From: Bedellia somnulentella
Lineage: Eukaryota > Arthropoda > Insecta > Lepidoptera > Bedelliidae
NCBI GenBank assembly: GCA_963576735.1
Contig: OY755173.1
Location: 18,694,873 to 18,758,872 of the forward strand
Reading direction: 5' to 3'
Length of the DNA stretch: 64,000 bases
Shown here: positions 28,531 to 38,180 of the stretch, one piece after another
How positions within the stretch are numbered: position 1 is the stretch's first letter
How the letters are laid out: every line of letters begins with the position of its first letter
Made by a program: the position numbers and the translations under genes
Notes under the pieces: model-generated
The model's input: the letters and a program-made list of their open reading frames with translations, nothing else
The model's database searches: none
Told to the model about the DNA's origin: nothing

Positions 28531-29475
28531 TCATCGGTTGCATCGGTTTTCATGAACATAAACATTCAAATTATCATTATTTTGCTTTAAAGTCATAAGG
28601 TTTAGCAGCTCTCTGAACGAGAGAGAGAGACGAAAAAAATCATGACAATTTTCTTAAACATGGTACGAATTTGTTATCATCTGCATATTTTTGCATTGTT
28701 TATGTATTTTAAATATTTGACTACACAAATTATTTTTGCTGTAGTCTATTAACCTATTATGCGCAAAAGCTCGTTAGCCTAAATAAAATAATTCACCCAC
28801 AGTTGTATTGTACAACCCAGCTGGTGGTTATAAAATTCACGTGTACTCCTAACTGCCCATTATTTTCCGTTAAACATTAATGAGGTTAAACAGCGCCGGT
28901 TTTGCACAACTCCTCATTTGCATACATACATACGAAAGTTTTCATCTTGTGTATATATTTTGATACTAACATAAAATTGTGAAATTAGTCTGTGAGATGC
29001 ATAGATACATAAAATATAAGAGTAATAGAGAGTAGGAAAATTTTGGTGATAATTACATATGAGAGTGGTGAAATTTGTAATTAACAAAACCAAGCGATTG
29101 GATAGTTGATTCTCATTCCTTAAAAGGTGTGACAGATGTACCTACTACTAAAAAGTACTTGAGCCTATGCCTTATTACTTTAATTACCAAGATAAATTTT
29201 ATTTAAATTTTGCTTCCAATGATAAGAGTGTGTTTAATCTATGTCGGTGTTCTCGTATTTAGAATGATGTAAATTATATATAATAAATATTTTCTTCATA
29301 TACATAGCGACTTAGTTTGCAGTTATTTAGTCTCAAACACCTATTTTGATTTATTCAGATCTACATTTACAGCGTACATTTTATCTAGATTTTTCGCTTT
29401 CCTCCGAAAAATTAGATGAAGATGATGATGATGGTTTTCTCAATAGTTACAAAAATAAACTACTTTAAAGAATAA

Positions 29476-29640
29476 AAATTTCGACACAGGTGGGAAATTC
29501 TAAAATTGTATTTCTAATTTCAAACTGGCAGCCATTGACACACAGGTCGCGGGATCGATTCCCGCCTGTGTCGAAATTTTTCTTTCCTTTATTTATTAGT
29601 AATAATCCCCACATGAGGTTTATAAAGTAAAAAAACATTT
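29476..29640 (+). mobile_element. SINE-D, snap-back copy, only in duplication copy 1
   Basis: AATAAAAATTTCGACACAGG at the left is the inverse of CCTGTGTCGAAATTTTTCTTTCC at the right. The right part keeps GGTCGCGGGATCGATTCCCGCC, then AATAATCCCCACATGAGG. Copy 2 has the empty site (AATAAACTACTTTGCCGTACGG near 41175), so insertion followed the duplication, unless copy 2 lost it. AACTACTTT and AACTACGTT may be a decayed target duplication. Confidence 0.8.
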
Positions 29641-30247
29641 TAAAAAAAACTACGTTGTCGTGCCGCCAAAGAGAAATCAAGCATCTATAAGAATATCGTT
29701 CGTTGCGATTCAGCTATGAAACCCTAAGAACTACACAAGCGAGACCTTTCCTAAACAATAGCTTTACAAGTGCCTAAACAATTTAAAATAGGAAACTCAC
29801 TTCTCTTCAAAACAATAACAAAACAGCAACAAAGCATTTTTATCTTCCAACAAGACAGGTAACTTGAAAATAATTAACACCATTTGCTATTTAAACCAAA
29901 AGTTGTTTTCAATTGAAACAAGTATGGAACAATATAACTAAGTGTTAAGTTATCAACGGCGACGCGGGCAGTTCCTGTTAGCCCCGACCAAGTTGGGCCA
30001 AGTTATGATTAAGTTGCGCGAGTTTGTACAACTTAGCGAATCTGATATGGCCGTAGAAATATTGCTTCGTTTGGGTATTTTATGTAAAAAACGTTTTTAT
30101 ATATTTAACCTATTTTATCAGTAGGAGTGCGAGATTTGAATAAAGTTTTTAATCAAAAATATCCAGTTACATACATTTGACTAAATAGAGTGCGATTAAT
30201 TTCCAGAGTCATATGTTCAGCTTGTTTAATCTTACTGAGACTGAGCA

Positions 30248-30296
30248 ACTCAAACGTTCACGCAGTATTTCCCCGAAGAGGTTGGCAGAGGTGTTC
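30248..30296 (-). mobile_element. SINE-B 3' stub at the duplication junction
   Basis: AACTCAAACGTTCACGCAGTATTTCC...GTTGGCAGAGGT stops at the junction, where copy 2 starts. The same SINE continues beyond this point at 42334. Confidence 0.8.
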
Positions 30297-30734
30297 ATTA
30301 ATTGTTTATTGGTCGTAGTAAAATAAACTCAAATAAGTCTTCCATTTTCATACGAAATTCTCTTCAGAAGTTTACATTTCTTTTCTGAATTAAAACTCAT
30401 TCATGTAGGTTTTACGGACGAGATTCATAAGAAGGTAAACTCAAAAGTTTTCTCAAAAGACGAATAAAGTTTTAAGAAGGACTGTATTGTATAACACGAA
30501 GTATGTGTACTCGAAAGGGATCAAAGTGAGTTTTGGCTCCTCGCTCTTGAATACGTTCTCCTTACTTATTATGTTAAGTAATACATTTAATGTTTTGTCC
30601 ATTTTCAGTTTCTAACCATTTTTTTTTGTGGCTTTTCTGCGTAATTTTTGTTTTTTTAAGTGTAGCGTATATATATTTAACGTATAGTTCTATTGATTTG
30701 TTTTTTAAATTTCAGGTTTTTAGGGATTGTTAAC

Positions 30735-30850
30735 CGATCTGAAGGCGATGTGATTAGAGACCAAACATGCTTTATTTTGAAATCTTATCCCCACTAAACT
30801 TCCAAAAACGTATGAGGATTTTCGTTTTCCGAACCTTTCGACACCCTTTT
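30735..30850 (+). mobile_element. SINE-A relic in duplication copy 2
   Basis: Twin of 28090-28205, differing at a few bases (GAAATCTTATCC against GAAATTTTATCC). Confidence 0.65.
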
Positions 30851-30904
30851 TCGAAATTTAAATTAATGACTTGTTGTGTTTAATGCCAATGACTATCATT
30901 ATTT

Positions 30905-31170
30905 CACTAATAAATAAAGGATAGAAAAATTTCGACACAGGCGGGAATCGAACCCGCGACCTCGGGTATATGCCCCCGTCGCTCTGCCAATTGAGCTACC
31001 GCGTCAATGGCGGCCAGTGCGAAATTCTTCTATCCTTTGTTTCTTTTACACTTTTAAGTAGTGTTTGCATTTTCTACCTCCGAATTTGTCACAAATTCGG
31101 AAGGCCACTTGTCTACCTTTTCAGATAGAATGCAAATGTTGAGAACGCCTAACTATCACATAATTTGAAT
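30905..31170 (-). mobile_element. SINE-D with tRNA-like core, copy 2
   Basis: Core at 30934-31005. B box GGGTTCGATTCCC, acceptor arms GACGCGG / CTGTGTC. It differs from its twin by GGCGGGAATCG (here) versus GACGGGAATCG and by a longer AATTCTTCTATCC arm, which makes the flanking inverted repeat more complete. Confidence 0.75.
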
Positions 31171-31265
31171 GTTTTTGTTCATCGGTTGCGTCGGTTTTCA
31201 TGAACATAAACATTTAAATTATCATTATTTTACTTTAAAGTCATAAGGTTTAGCAGCTCTCGGAA

Positions 31266-31511
31266 CGAAGTAAAAGTAAAAGACATTTATTTGGCACAAT
31301 TTACATAAGTGGCAAAAAAATACAACACACTGTAAAAACATATAAGAACGAATATTAACAAAATTTTAAGTAATCACGATTAATGTTTATAAATGTAATA
31401 AGTAACCTATTGCCAAAATGGTTATCGGCTCAGCATGTGTGTCTGGAACAGTACACAGACCATTCCAAGACACGCTAGTTTTCAGCCGACACCTACAAAT
31501 ATTATATTAAC
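31266..31511 (-). mobile_element. LINE 3' end, present only in duplication copy 2
   Basis: The minus strand ends ...GTGCCAAATAAATGTCTTTTACTTTTACTT, a polyadenylation-like AATAAA with a short CTTTTA repeat. AACGA lies before (around 31264) and after (31511). Copy 1 reads CTGAACGAGAGAG without the insert. No coding sequence remains, so the clade cannot be told. Confidence 0.7.
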
Positions 31512-31638
31512 GAGAGAGAAAGACAAAAAAAATCATGACAATTTTCTTAAACATGGTTCGAATTTGTTATCATCTGCATATTTTTGCATTGTTTGTGTAT
31601 TTTAAATATTTGACTACACAAATTATTTTTGCTGTAGT

Positions 31639-32889
31639 TGTAATGTACATTTTGTATTATGTATGTAAGATGTGGAACAGTTCATGATGTTTGACTTACC
31701 TTTTTTATCAGACACTTATTCTGAAAAGGATTTAGGGAATTTAATTTAAACCACGTTTTACACACATATTTTTATTATTATTTCACACTAATTAATACAC
31801 ATTTAAATTGCACGACACATTTTGAACACACACACCATTTTCACTACACTGCCGTTATTTTTATTCACAATATAGATATTAGTAGAAAATTCTCAATCTC
31901 AACTCATTTATCTTTTAGCCTATGTCCAATCGCTTCCAGATTTTTCTCGAAAATAATTATTTTGACAATATTGTTTGCTGTCAGATAATTATTTCTTAAT
32001 TTCAAAATTGGCTGAGAGCCATTAGTTTTCTGCAAGAAGGCTGCTAGTGTTAGGTTGTAGACTTACAATTTATTTAATTTAATTTTCTAAATTTTTGTTA
32101 AATTTTAATATGAATGTATTGTTTAATATTGTAAGTGGATAGATAATGTTCTTAATTTATCGTTTTTCCTAATTTGTTTTCTAATATATAATTCTAAATC
32201 ATTCAAAATCCCTCCTTGTAATTTAGACTACTTTCTTTGATACCTCCTTTAAGGAATATTTGTTATTTCAAAATTTTAAATTTGTCATGCTTGTTCGCAG
32301 ATGTTGGTATATATTCAGCTCCTGGGGCGATGGGTGGATTCATTCTGAAACAAGATTGGAATTGGACACTAAAGACCGAAGTCGATATTGATCATTATTT
32401 TTGGAAGAAATTGAAAGAACGGGAGATATTCTGGACTGATTTTATTCATACCCGTTTGGAAAAGCAGCCCCTTATTCTCGAGCTGCCCCCCTTTTCTTCG
32501 AAGTAAGCTTCACGGAGCCGCAGCCCCTTCTTCAGCTGCCTTTATCGACGGGTTTCCTGGAGTCGCAGCCCCTTTGTCTTCGAGCTGCATTCACCGACGG
32601 CCTATCAGGAGTCGCAACCAAGTTGGAATCACAACCCTCACTGTTGAGCCACCCATCGCAGCAGGAGCTGGTTTTAAAAGCTGAGTGCTTTTATATTATA
32701 ATTTTGTTAAGTTAGGGGACTATTTTATTAGGAGTGTTTTTTAGTGTATTTTTTTTTATTATTAAATATTGTTGTGATATATATATCTTTCATTTATTAT
32801 CTAACCTTCCATTTTCTTTTTTTTTTTTTTCCCTTTAGTTATTTCTGGCTTCTGGGTACAGCATCCCAGGAGTTAGAAATAACGTTACA
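31639..32889 (+). repeat. 5' LTR of the Gypsy element
   Basis: Begins TGTAATGTACATTTTG and ends GAAATAACGTTACA, so TGTAA/TTACA are inverted. TTTATATTATAATTTTG around 32690 is a possible TATA region. A GC-richer block with repeated GAGTCGCAGCCCC / GGAGTCGCA motifs lies at 32510-32665, and a long T-run at 32817-32830. It contains an 89-codon frame. Confidence 0.93.
32237..32506 (+). CDS. 89-codon frame within the 5' LTR, function unknown
   Basis: The frame includes GIYSAPGAMGGFILKQDWNW, LKEREIFWTDFIHT and ends LELPPFSSK. Its first part is preceded by CTTGTTCGCAG, which looks like a splice acceptor, so the true coding part may begin near 32301. The same frame is present unchanged in the 3' LTR (38779-39048). 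It is not part of gag or pol, and I do not recognise it. It could be chance, a small accessory protein, or an exon joined by splicing. There is no evidence of translation. Confidence 0.35.
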   Translation: MIPPLRNICYFKILNLSCLFADVGIYSAPGAMGGFILKQDWNWTLKTEVDIDHYFWKKLKEREIFWTDFIHTRLEKQPLILELPPFSSK

Positions 32890-32892
32890 AAT

Positions 32893-32903
32893 TGGCGCCC
32901 AAC
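32893..32903 (+). promoter_or_regulatory. Primer-binding site
   Basis: TGGCGCCCAAC starts three bases after the 5' LTR. It would pair with a tRNA 3' end ...GCGCCA. TGGCGCC-type sites are usual in insect Gypsy elements. The tRNA species is not determined. Confidence 0.8.
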
Positions 32904-33044
32904 AAAAAAATATATATCACAACAATTCTCTTCTAAATTCTAAATTATACTTGCACAAGTAGGATTCTTTTGGGTTTCGGTTTCGGCACATTTCTTTTCG
33001 CTTTTACGTCTTTTCTTTTATACATACTTTTGTTATTATATACG

Positions 33045-36000
33045 ATGGCGAGAACTATTAATTTTAATTTACTTAATAAAGCTGAATTAGAATATGAAGT
33101 TAGGATTAGGATGGCTACACCTGGCTCTACACTAGCAGACCTTCGTCAGCAGATATCCACTTTGGCTGTAGAGTTCCCTTCTAATAATATTATCGATTCA
33201 ATTTTACCCATAGGTGACGACTTAGATGAAGTTCAATCCACTTTATCTTACTTAGAAAAGAAATTAGCAAATATTGAGAACACTTCTAGCGCTTATTTAA
33301 AAAAGCTAGAATCTTTTATTAATCATTTACATTTCAGGATTAGTAGAATAGATATCGACATTGACCCTTCATATACAGAATCATATAATAACATCAAACA
33401 TTTATTTTACTCTTTAGAAAAACGTTTTGATGACTATACTTTTCAGCCTGCGACCGAACTTTTATCCAACATTCAGGTTTCCCCTCGTTTGGAAGTTCCT
33501 CCTAGTTCTGGAAGATTACCAGCTGAAGTTTTGCCCGTAGCTTCTACAGCTACTGATCCTATTGTCTCTCCTTTTGCTTCTTCTTCCCGTTCTGGTGACA
33601 TTTTATCCTGTGCTAAGGAAATTAAAAAGTTCACCTATAATGGTCTCTCCTGTCCTAGATCGTATATCCAAAAGGTAGAGGAGTTTTGTTTATCGAGAGG
33701 TATTGATAAATCTTTTCTCTCCAATTTAGGTTATGAACTGTTTTCTGATAATGCTTTGCATTGGTTTCGATTAAAGAAAAATTTAAATCCCAATATTTCT
33801 TGGAGTGAACTCAGTGTCTCATTAGTTAATGATTTTGGAGAATATGATTACGATTATAAATTATTATCTTCGATTAGAGCTAGAACTCAGGGTCGTGATG
33901 AAAATATTATTGTCTACGTTTCTATTATGTTTGGCATGTTTAATCGTTTGTCTGCACCACTTTCGGAGCAAGAAAAGCTCCAGATTCTGTTACGTAATAT
34001 CAAACCTTGTTATTCAGTTGTCGTAATGTTGAAAAATATTAATTCTATAGATGAATTAATTTCTTCTTGCCAAAAATATGAATCTTATATGGACAGGGAT
34101 CACAATTTTCAGGAACCAATACCTGACAATAGCAAAATAGCCTCAGAATTTAATTACAAACCCATTAAGTCTTCTTCTTCTTCATCGAGTCAACAGTCCT
34201 CAAATACTAATCGCCGTGTTACTTCTCATTCCAATAGTTCTTCTTCAAGTCAGTATTGTCCACGTTGTAAGGTTAATGGTCATACTCTTCGTTCTTGTAA
34301 GGAACCTAAAGATCCCATTTGTTTTAAGTGTGGTAATAAGGGTTTTAAGGTGAACAACTATCCTAATTGTAGTTATGCTTTAAACAATCAAAAAAACCTA
34401 ATTTCGGACTTTGATACTAATAAATTTAACGTTGATGAATGGAACGATTGGCTTTCTACTATTAAACTATTCTTCGGTTCATATAGAACTCATTCTATTG
34501 CTTTCTCAGAAGAAAAAGACTACAATCGTCCTTTCATTAACTTCTCTGTAGGTGGTTTATCTTTTTCTGGTCTTTTAGATAGTGGTAGTTCTATCACTAT
34601 TCTAGGTAATAATTCTCATTTAAAATTTATCAGATTAGGCTACACTTTGTCCAAGTCCAATCCCATTTTTGTAGCCACAGCAAGTAATCAAAAACTTGAA
34701 TCTTTTGGTTACATGGATATTCCGATTTCTTTTAATAATTTGACTTATGTAATAAGAGCTTATGTCTTTCCTAATATTCTTACTTCTATTATTCTTGGTG
34801 TCGATTTTTGGAGAAAGTTTCAACTTGTTCCTAAAGTCTTATTTCAGTATTTTAACGAACCCTTAGTCGTTAATACTGTCTCTCATGATAAGTCTATTCT
34901 TCCTTTTGAGAATCTTTCTTCAGATCAACAACTCATAGCGAGTAATATAATAGAAAAATTTAAGGATATATCTTTTGAAAGGAAAGGCAAATTAGGTCGT
35001 ACAACTTTAATTTCTCACAAGATTGATACTGGTAACTCTCCTCCCATCAAACAACGTTGTTATCGTCTTTCACCTGAAAAGCAAAAGGCACTTATTAATG
35101 AGGTGGATAAGATGTTACAATGGGATGTGATTGAACCGTGTGAAAGTCCTTGGTTATCCCCAGTGTTGATTACTCCTAAGAAAAATGGAGAATGGCGTTT
35201 TTGTGTTGATAGTAGGAAACTTAATTCTGTTACTCGTCGTGACGCTTATAGTCTACCTTTTATCAGCGAAATTTTAGATAGTCTTAGACAGGCTAAATTT
35301 CTTTCTAGCATTGACATAGCTAAAGCATTTTGGGAAATCCCGTTAGATGGCGCTGATCGTGACAAGACCGCATTTTATGCCCCTGGTCGTGGAATGTTCA
35401 GATTTACGGTCATGCCATTTGGTTTAACCAATGCTCCTGCTACTCAGCAAAGATTGATGGATATTTTGTTTAATCCAGAGTTCGAGAACAAGGTTTTTTG
35501 TTATTTGGATGACATAATCGTAATTAGTCAAACTTTTGAAGAACACATAGCCTTACTTTGTAAAGTTCTCGAAAAATTGACTTATGCAAATCTTACCATT
35601 AATTTTGAGAAAAGTAAATTCTTTAAAAATGAACTTAAGTATTTAGGTTACATCGTGGATGAGCATGGTCTTCGCGCTGATCCTGAAAAAATTAGAGCTA
35701 TTTTAGATTTCCCAGTCCCCACATCAAAAAGAGAAGTTCGTAGGTTTTTAGGTACTTGTAGTTGGTTTCGTAGATTTATTCCTAATTTTAGCACTATAGC
35801 AGCTCCTTTGAATAAACTCACGTCTTCGGGCAAAAATGCTCCTAAATTCATTTGGACTTCTGAAGCAGATTCAGCTTTTCTTACTTTGAAAAACCATTTG
35901 GTTACTACTCCTATTTTAGCTTGTCCAGATTTCAGTCTCCCGTTTGCAGTGCATTGTGATGCATCAAACACTGGAATTGGTGCGATGTTAACTCAAATGA

Positions 36001-36941
36001 AAGATGACAGAGAAGTGGTTATTGCCTATATGAGTCGTTCTCTTAATAAGCATGAAAGGAATTATTCTACTACAGAAAGAGAAACTTTGGCGGTAATCAC
36101 TGCTCTGGAGCATTGGCGTTGTTATTTGGACAATGGCAAACAATTTGTTGTTTATACAGATCATTCTGCTCTTAAATGGTTTCTTAATTTGTCTAATCCA
36201 ACTGGTAGGTTAGCTCGGTGGTCACTTCGATTATCAACATTTAATTTTGTTTTAAAACATAAGAAAGGCAAAGAAAACGTAGTACCTGACTTACTCTCTC
36301 GATCTAAGGATACTCCGGCCAATGTTAATTGTCTTCTTAATGTGGCACCTGTTGCCAACGTTCCTCAACATTTTCAGTTAGCTGTTGAGAAATACAATAA
36401 ACTTTATTTAGGCTGTCAAAATAATCCTGAACAATATCCCAACTATTGTATAAAGGACAACCATCTTCTTCGTTGTTGTATTGATCCTAATTCCATTAAT
36501 GAGGATTTCATTTGGAAAATTGTTCCACCTCCTAGAGAAAGGAAGTTACTTATTGATTCCGCTCACGGTTCTCCTAGTAGTCCACACTTAGGTATTTTTA
36601 AAACATTTAAGAAGTTAAGTCTTACATATTATTGGTCAGGAATGTTTAGAGATATTGCTAATTTTATTGGTGAATGTGAAAAATGTCTTGCTTACAAACA
36701 TTCAAACCATTCCCCATATGGTATTATGGGTAAGCCAAAAATATGTTCGAGACCGTTTCAAACTGTGTCGCTAGATTTGATCGGTCCTCTTCCTATGTCT
36801 CGTCGTCGTAATCAGTTTATTTTAGTTGTTAATTGTTTATTTACAAAATACTCTCTTCTTTTTCCTTTAAAAAGGTCTACTTCAGCTAATATTATTTCTA
36901 ACCTCGAAAACTATGTATTTCTAGTACATGGTGTTCCTTAA
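33045..36941 (+). CDS. gag-pol: Gag-Pol polyprotein of Ty3/Gypsy element (to premature stop)
   Basis: The frame is open from a TTG at 32970; the first ATG is at 33045, with G at +4, and is the preferred start. Residues 1-400 are Gag. A zinc knuckle CPRCKVNGHTLRSC (CX2CX4HX4C) lies near residue 405; a second knuckle is degenerate (its His and final Cys are replaced). Protease LLDSGSSITILG lies near 510, reverse transcriptase with YLDD near 820, RNase H with CDASNTGIG near 970. The integrase HHCC finger starts near 1174, and the first catalytic Asp (SLDLIGPL) is near 1244. Gag and Pol are in a single frame, with no slippage site. A TAA at 36939-36941 stops translation inside the integrase core, between the first and second catalytic Asp. 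Confidence 0.93.
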   Translation: MARTINFNLLNKAELEYEVRIRMATPGSTLADLRQQISTLAVEFPSNNIIDSILPIGDDLDEVQSTLSYLEKKLANIENTSSAYLKKLESFINHLHFRISRIDIDIDPSYTESYNNIKHLFYSLEKRFDDYTFQPATELLSNIQVSPRLEVPPSSGRLPAEVLPVASTATDPIVSPFASSSRSGDILSCAKEIKKFTYNGLSCPRSYIQKVEEFCLSRGIDKSFLSNLGYELFSDNALHWFRLKKNLNPNISWSELSVSLVNDFGEYDYDYKLLSSIRARTQGRDENIIVYVSIMFGMFNRLSAPLSEQEKLQILLRNIKPCYSVVVMLKNINSIDELISSCQKYESYMDRDHNFQEPIPDNSKIASEFNYKPIKSSSSSSSQQSSNTNRRVTSHSNSSSSSQYCPRCKVNGHTLRSCKEPKDPICFKCGNKGFKVNNYPNCSYALNNQKNLISDFDTNKFNVDEWNDWLSTIKLFFGSYRTHSIAFSEEKDYNRPFINFSVGGLSFSGLLDSGSSITILGNNSHLKFIRLGYTLSKSNPIFVATASNQKLESFGYMDIPISFNNLTYVIRAYVFPNILTSIILGVDFWRKFQLVPKVLFQYFNEPLVVNTVSHDKSILPFENLSSDQQLIASNIIEKFKDISFERKGKLGRTTLISHKIDTGNSPPIKQRCYRLSPEKQKALINEVDKMLQWDVIEPCESPWLSPVLITPKKNGEWRFCVDSRKLNSVTRRDAYSLPFISEILDSLRQAKFLSSIDIAKAFWEIPLDGADRDKTAFYAPGRGMFRFTVMPFGLTNAPATQQRLMDILFNPEFENKVFCYLDDIIVISQTFEEHIALLCKVLEKLTYANLTINFEKSKFFKNELKYLGYIVDEHGLRADPEKIRAILDFPVPTSKREVRRFLGTCSWFRRFIPNFSTIAAPLNKLTSSGKNAPKFIWTSEADSAFLTLKNHLVTTPILACPDFSLPFAVHCDASNTGIGAMLTQMKDDREVVIAYMSRSLNKHERNYSTTERETLAVITALEHWRCYLDNGKQFVVYTDHSALKWFLNLSNPTGRLARWSLRLSTFNFVLKHKKGKENVVPDLLSRSKDTPANVNCLLNVAPVANVPQHFQLAVEKYNKLYLGCQNNPEQYPNYCIKDNHLLRCCIDPNSINEDFIWKIVPPPRERKLLIDSAHGSPSSPHLGIFKTFKKLSLTYYWSGMFRDIANFIGECEKCLAYKHSNHSPYGIMGKPKICSRPFQTVSLDLIGPLPMSRRRNQFILVVNCLFTKYSLLFPLKRSTSANIISNLENYVFLVHGVP

Positions 36942-36950
36942 ACCATTATT

Positions 36951-37595
36951 ATGGATAATGGTTCACATTTTCAAAGCCATGAATTTCAAAGGTTGTTAGA
37001 AAAATATAAGATACCTTTTATATCTTATATTCCACGCTACTGTCCCCAAATCAACCCTACAGAAAGGTATAACAAAACTATCATTACAGCCCTGGCATCT
37101 TTAGTAGAAAATGACCATAGATCTTGGGATATTCATTTACCTATGGTACAAGCCGCTTTAAATAACACGGTTAATTCTGTAACTGGTTATAACCCTTCAT
37201 TTTTAGTCTTTGGTCGTGAAATAGTTACATGTGGTTCTTCTTATACTCAATTTAATAATTTAGATGAGTTAGTTTTTCTGCCTAGGGATATATATGCTCA
37301 AAACATTGGTTACCTTTCCTCTTGTTTTGATAAAGTTCAATGGGCTCTTCATATTGCTCATGAAAAGAATTCAACTCATTACAACCGTCGTCGATCTCCT
37401 AAGGAATTTAATGTAGGTGATACTGTTTGGCGTAGGAATTACGTTCAGAGTAATGCTGGCAATTACTTTAGCTCCAAACTTGCTCCCAAATACCTGAAAT
37501 GTAAAGTAATTGAAAAGTTTTCCCCTTTGGTATACCTCTTAGAAGACCCAAATGGTTCTAGAGGTAAATGGCATATCAAAGACATAAAAGCTTAA
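36951..37595 (+). pseudogene. Integrase C-terminal part after the premature stop
   Basis: In the same frame as the upstream 1,299-codon segment, only 9 bp beyond its stop, so a single nonsense change separates them. It contains the second catalytic Asp (MDNGSHF), the Glu (NPTERYNKT), the GYNPSFLVFGRE segment usual in Gypsy integrases, and a C-terminal FNVGDTVWRRNY / KYLKCKVIEKFSP / WHIKDIKA region resembling the GPY/F module. It ends TAA at 37595. Without read-through this part is not made, so the copy needs integrase in trans. Confidence 0.88.
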
Positions 37596-38160
37596 GATTT
37601 TTAATTTTCTTTTTGCACATAGTATTTCTTTATTTTATTTAATGATTATCAATATGTCATCATCTTTATTTTATTCGTTATTTTGGTTGTGTCAAGATGT
37701 TTAATTATTTTTCGTTATATTATGCTAATGTGTTAACAATTTCGTGTAAGGTTTATTTATCACCTTACTCTACTTAATGTACAATTAAGTAATTTCAATG
37801 CTCTTTAAGGTTTTTAACACCACTCTTAAGGTGTTACCTTTTTATGTAACAATTCTATAATTTCAATGTTGCTTCACATTGTTGTTTTAAGGTTTTAACA
37901 CCACTTCAAAGGTGTTATTTTTCTTAAGCCTTGAAGCTTAGTGTTGTATATAAGTTATGTTACTTAGGGATTTATTAGAATGAGCGGTTGACAACTCTTT
38001 AAAAAAGCCTAATCGTCATTAATAGGTTGAGTCCTATGAAGAGTACTTGTCATTGAATGTGAACAGTACTCACTTTTGTAAGAATGAAGTATGAAAGTTT
38101 TTCTATTTGAATGTGTGGATTTCAACCTAATTAAAAAAAAATCTTTAAATTTTTTTTTTT
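37596..38160 (+). other. Gypsy 3' untranslated region with two similar hairpins
   Basis: TAACACCACTCTTAAGGTGTTA (37818-37839) and TAACACCACTTCAAAGGTGTTA (37898-37919) are near-identical stem-loops 80 bp apart, each preceded by TTTAAGGTTTT. No env-like frame. A third weak variant (GGTTTATTTATCACCTTA) lies at 37749. Confidence 0.6.
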
Positions 38161-38180
38161 CCGGGGGAAAGGGGAATGTA
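38161..38180 (+). promoter_or_regulatory. Polypurine tract
   Basis: GGGGGAAAGGGGA, just upstream of the 3' LTR start at 38181, where plus-strand synthesis would begin. Confidence 0.8.

Larger units (their letters stand above)
27668..30296 (+). repeat. Tandem segmental duplication, copy 1 (2.6 kb)
   Basis: Starts TTAATTGTTTATTGGTCGTAG and ends inside a SINE-B at TTGGCAGAGGT. It matches 30298-42334 in the same order and orientation (five mismatches in the first ~140 aligned bases). It includes a SINE-A relic, a SINE-D, an undisturbed Gypsy target GCTGTAGTCTATTAACC (28739-28755), a SINE-D inserted only here (29476-29640) and the sequence AGTTATCAACGGCGACGCGGGC at 29948. No gene is evident. A 60-codon frame at 29942-30124 recurs in copy 2 without clear homology. 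Confidence 0.9.
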
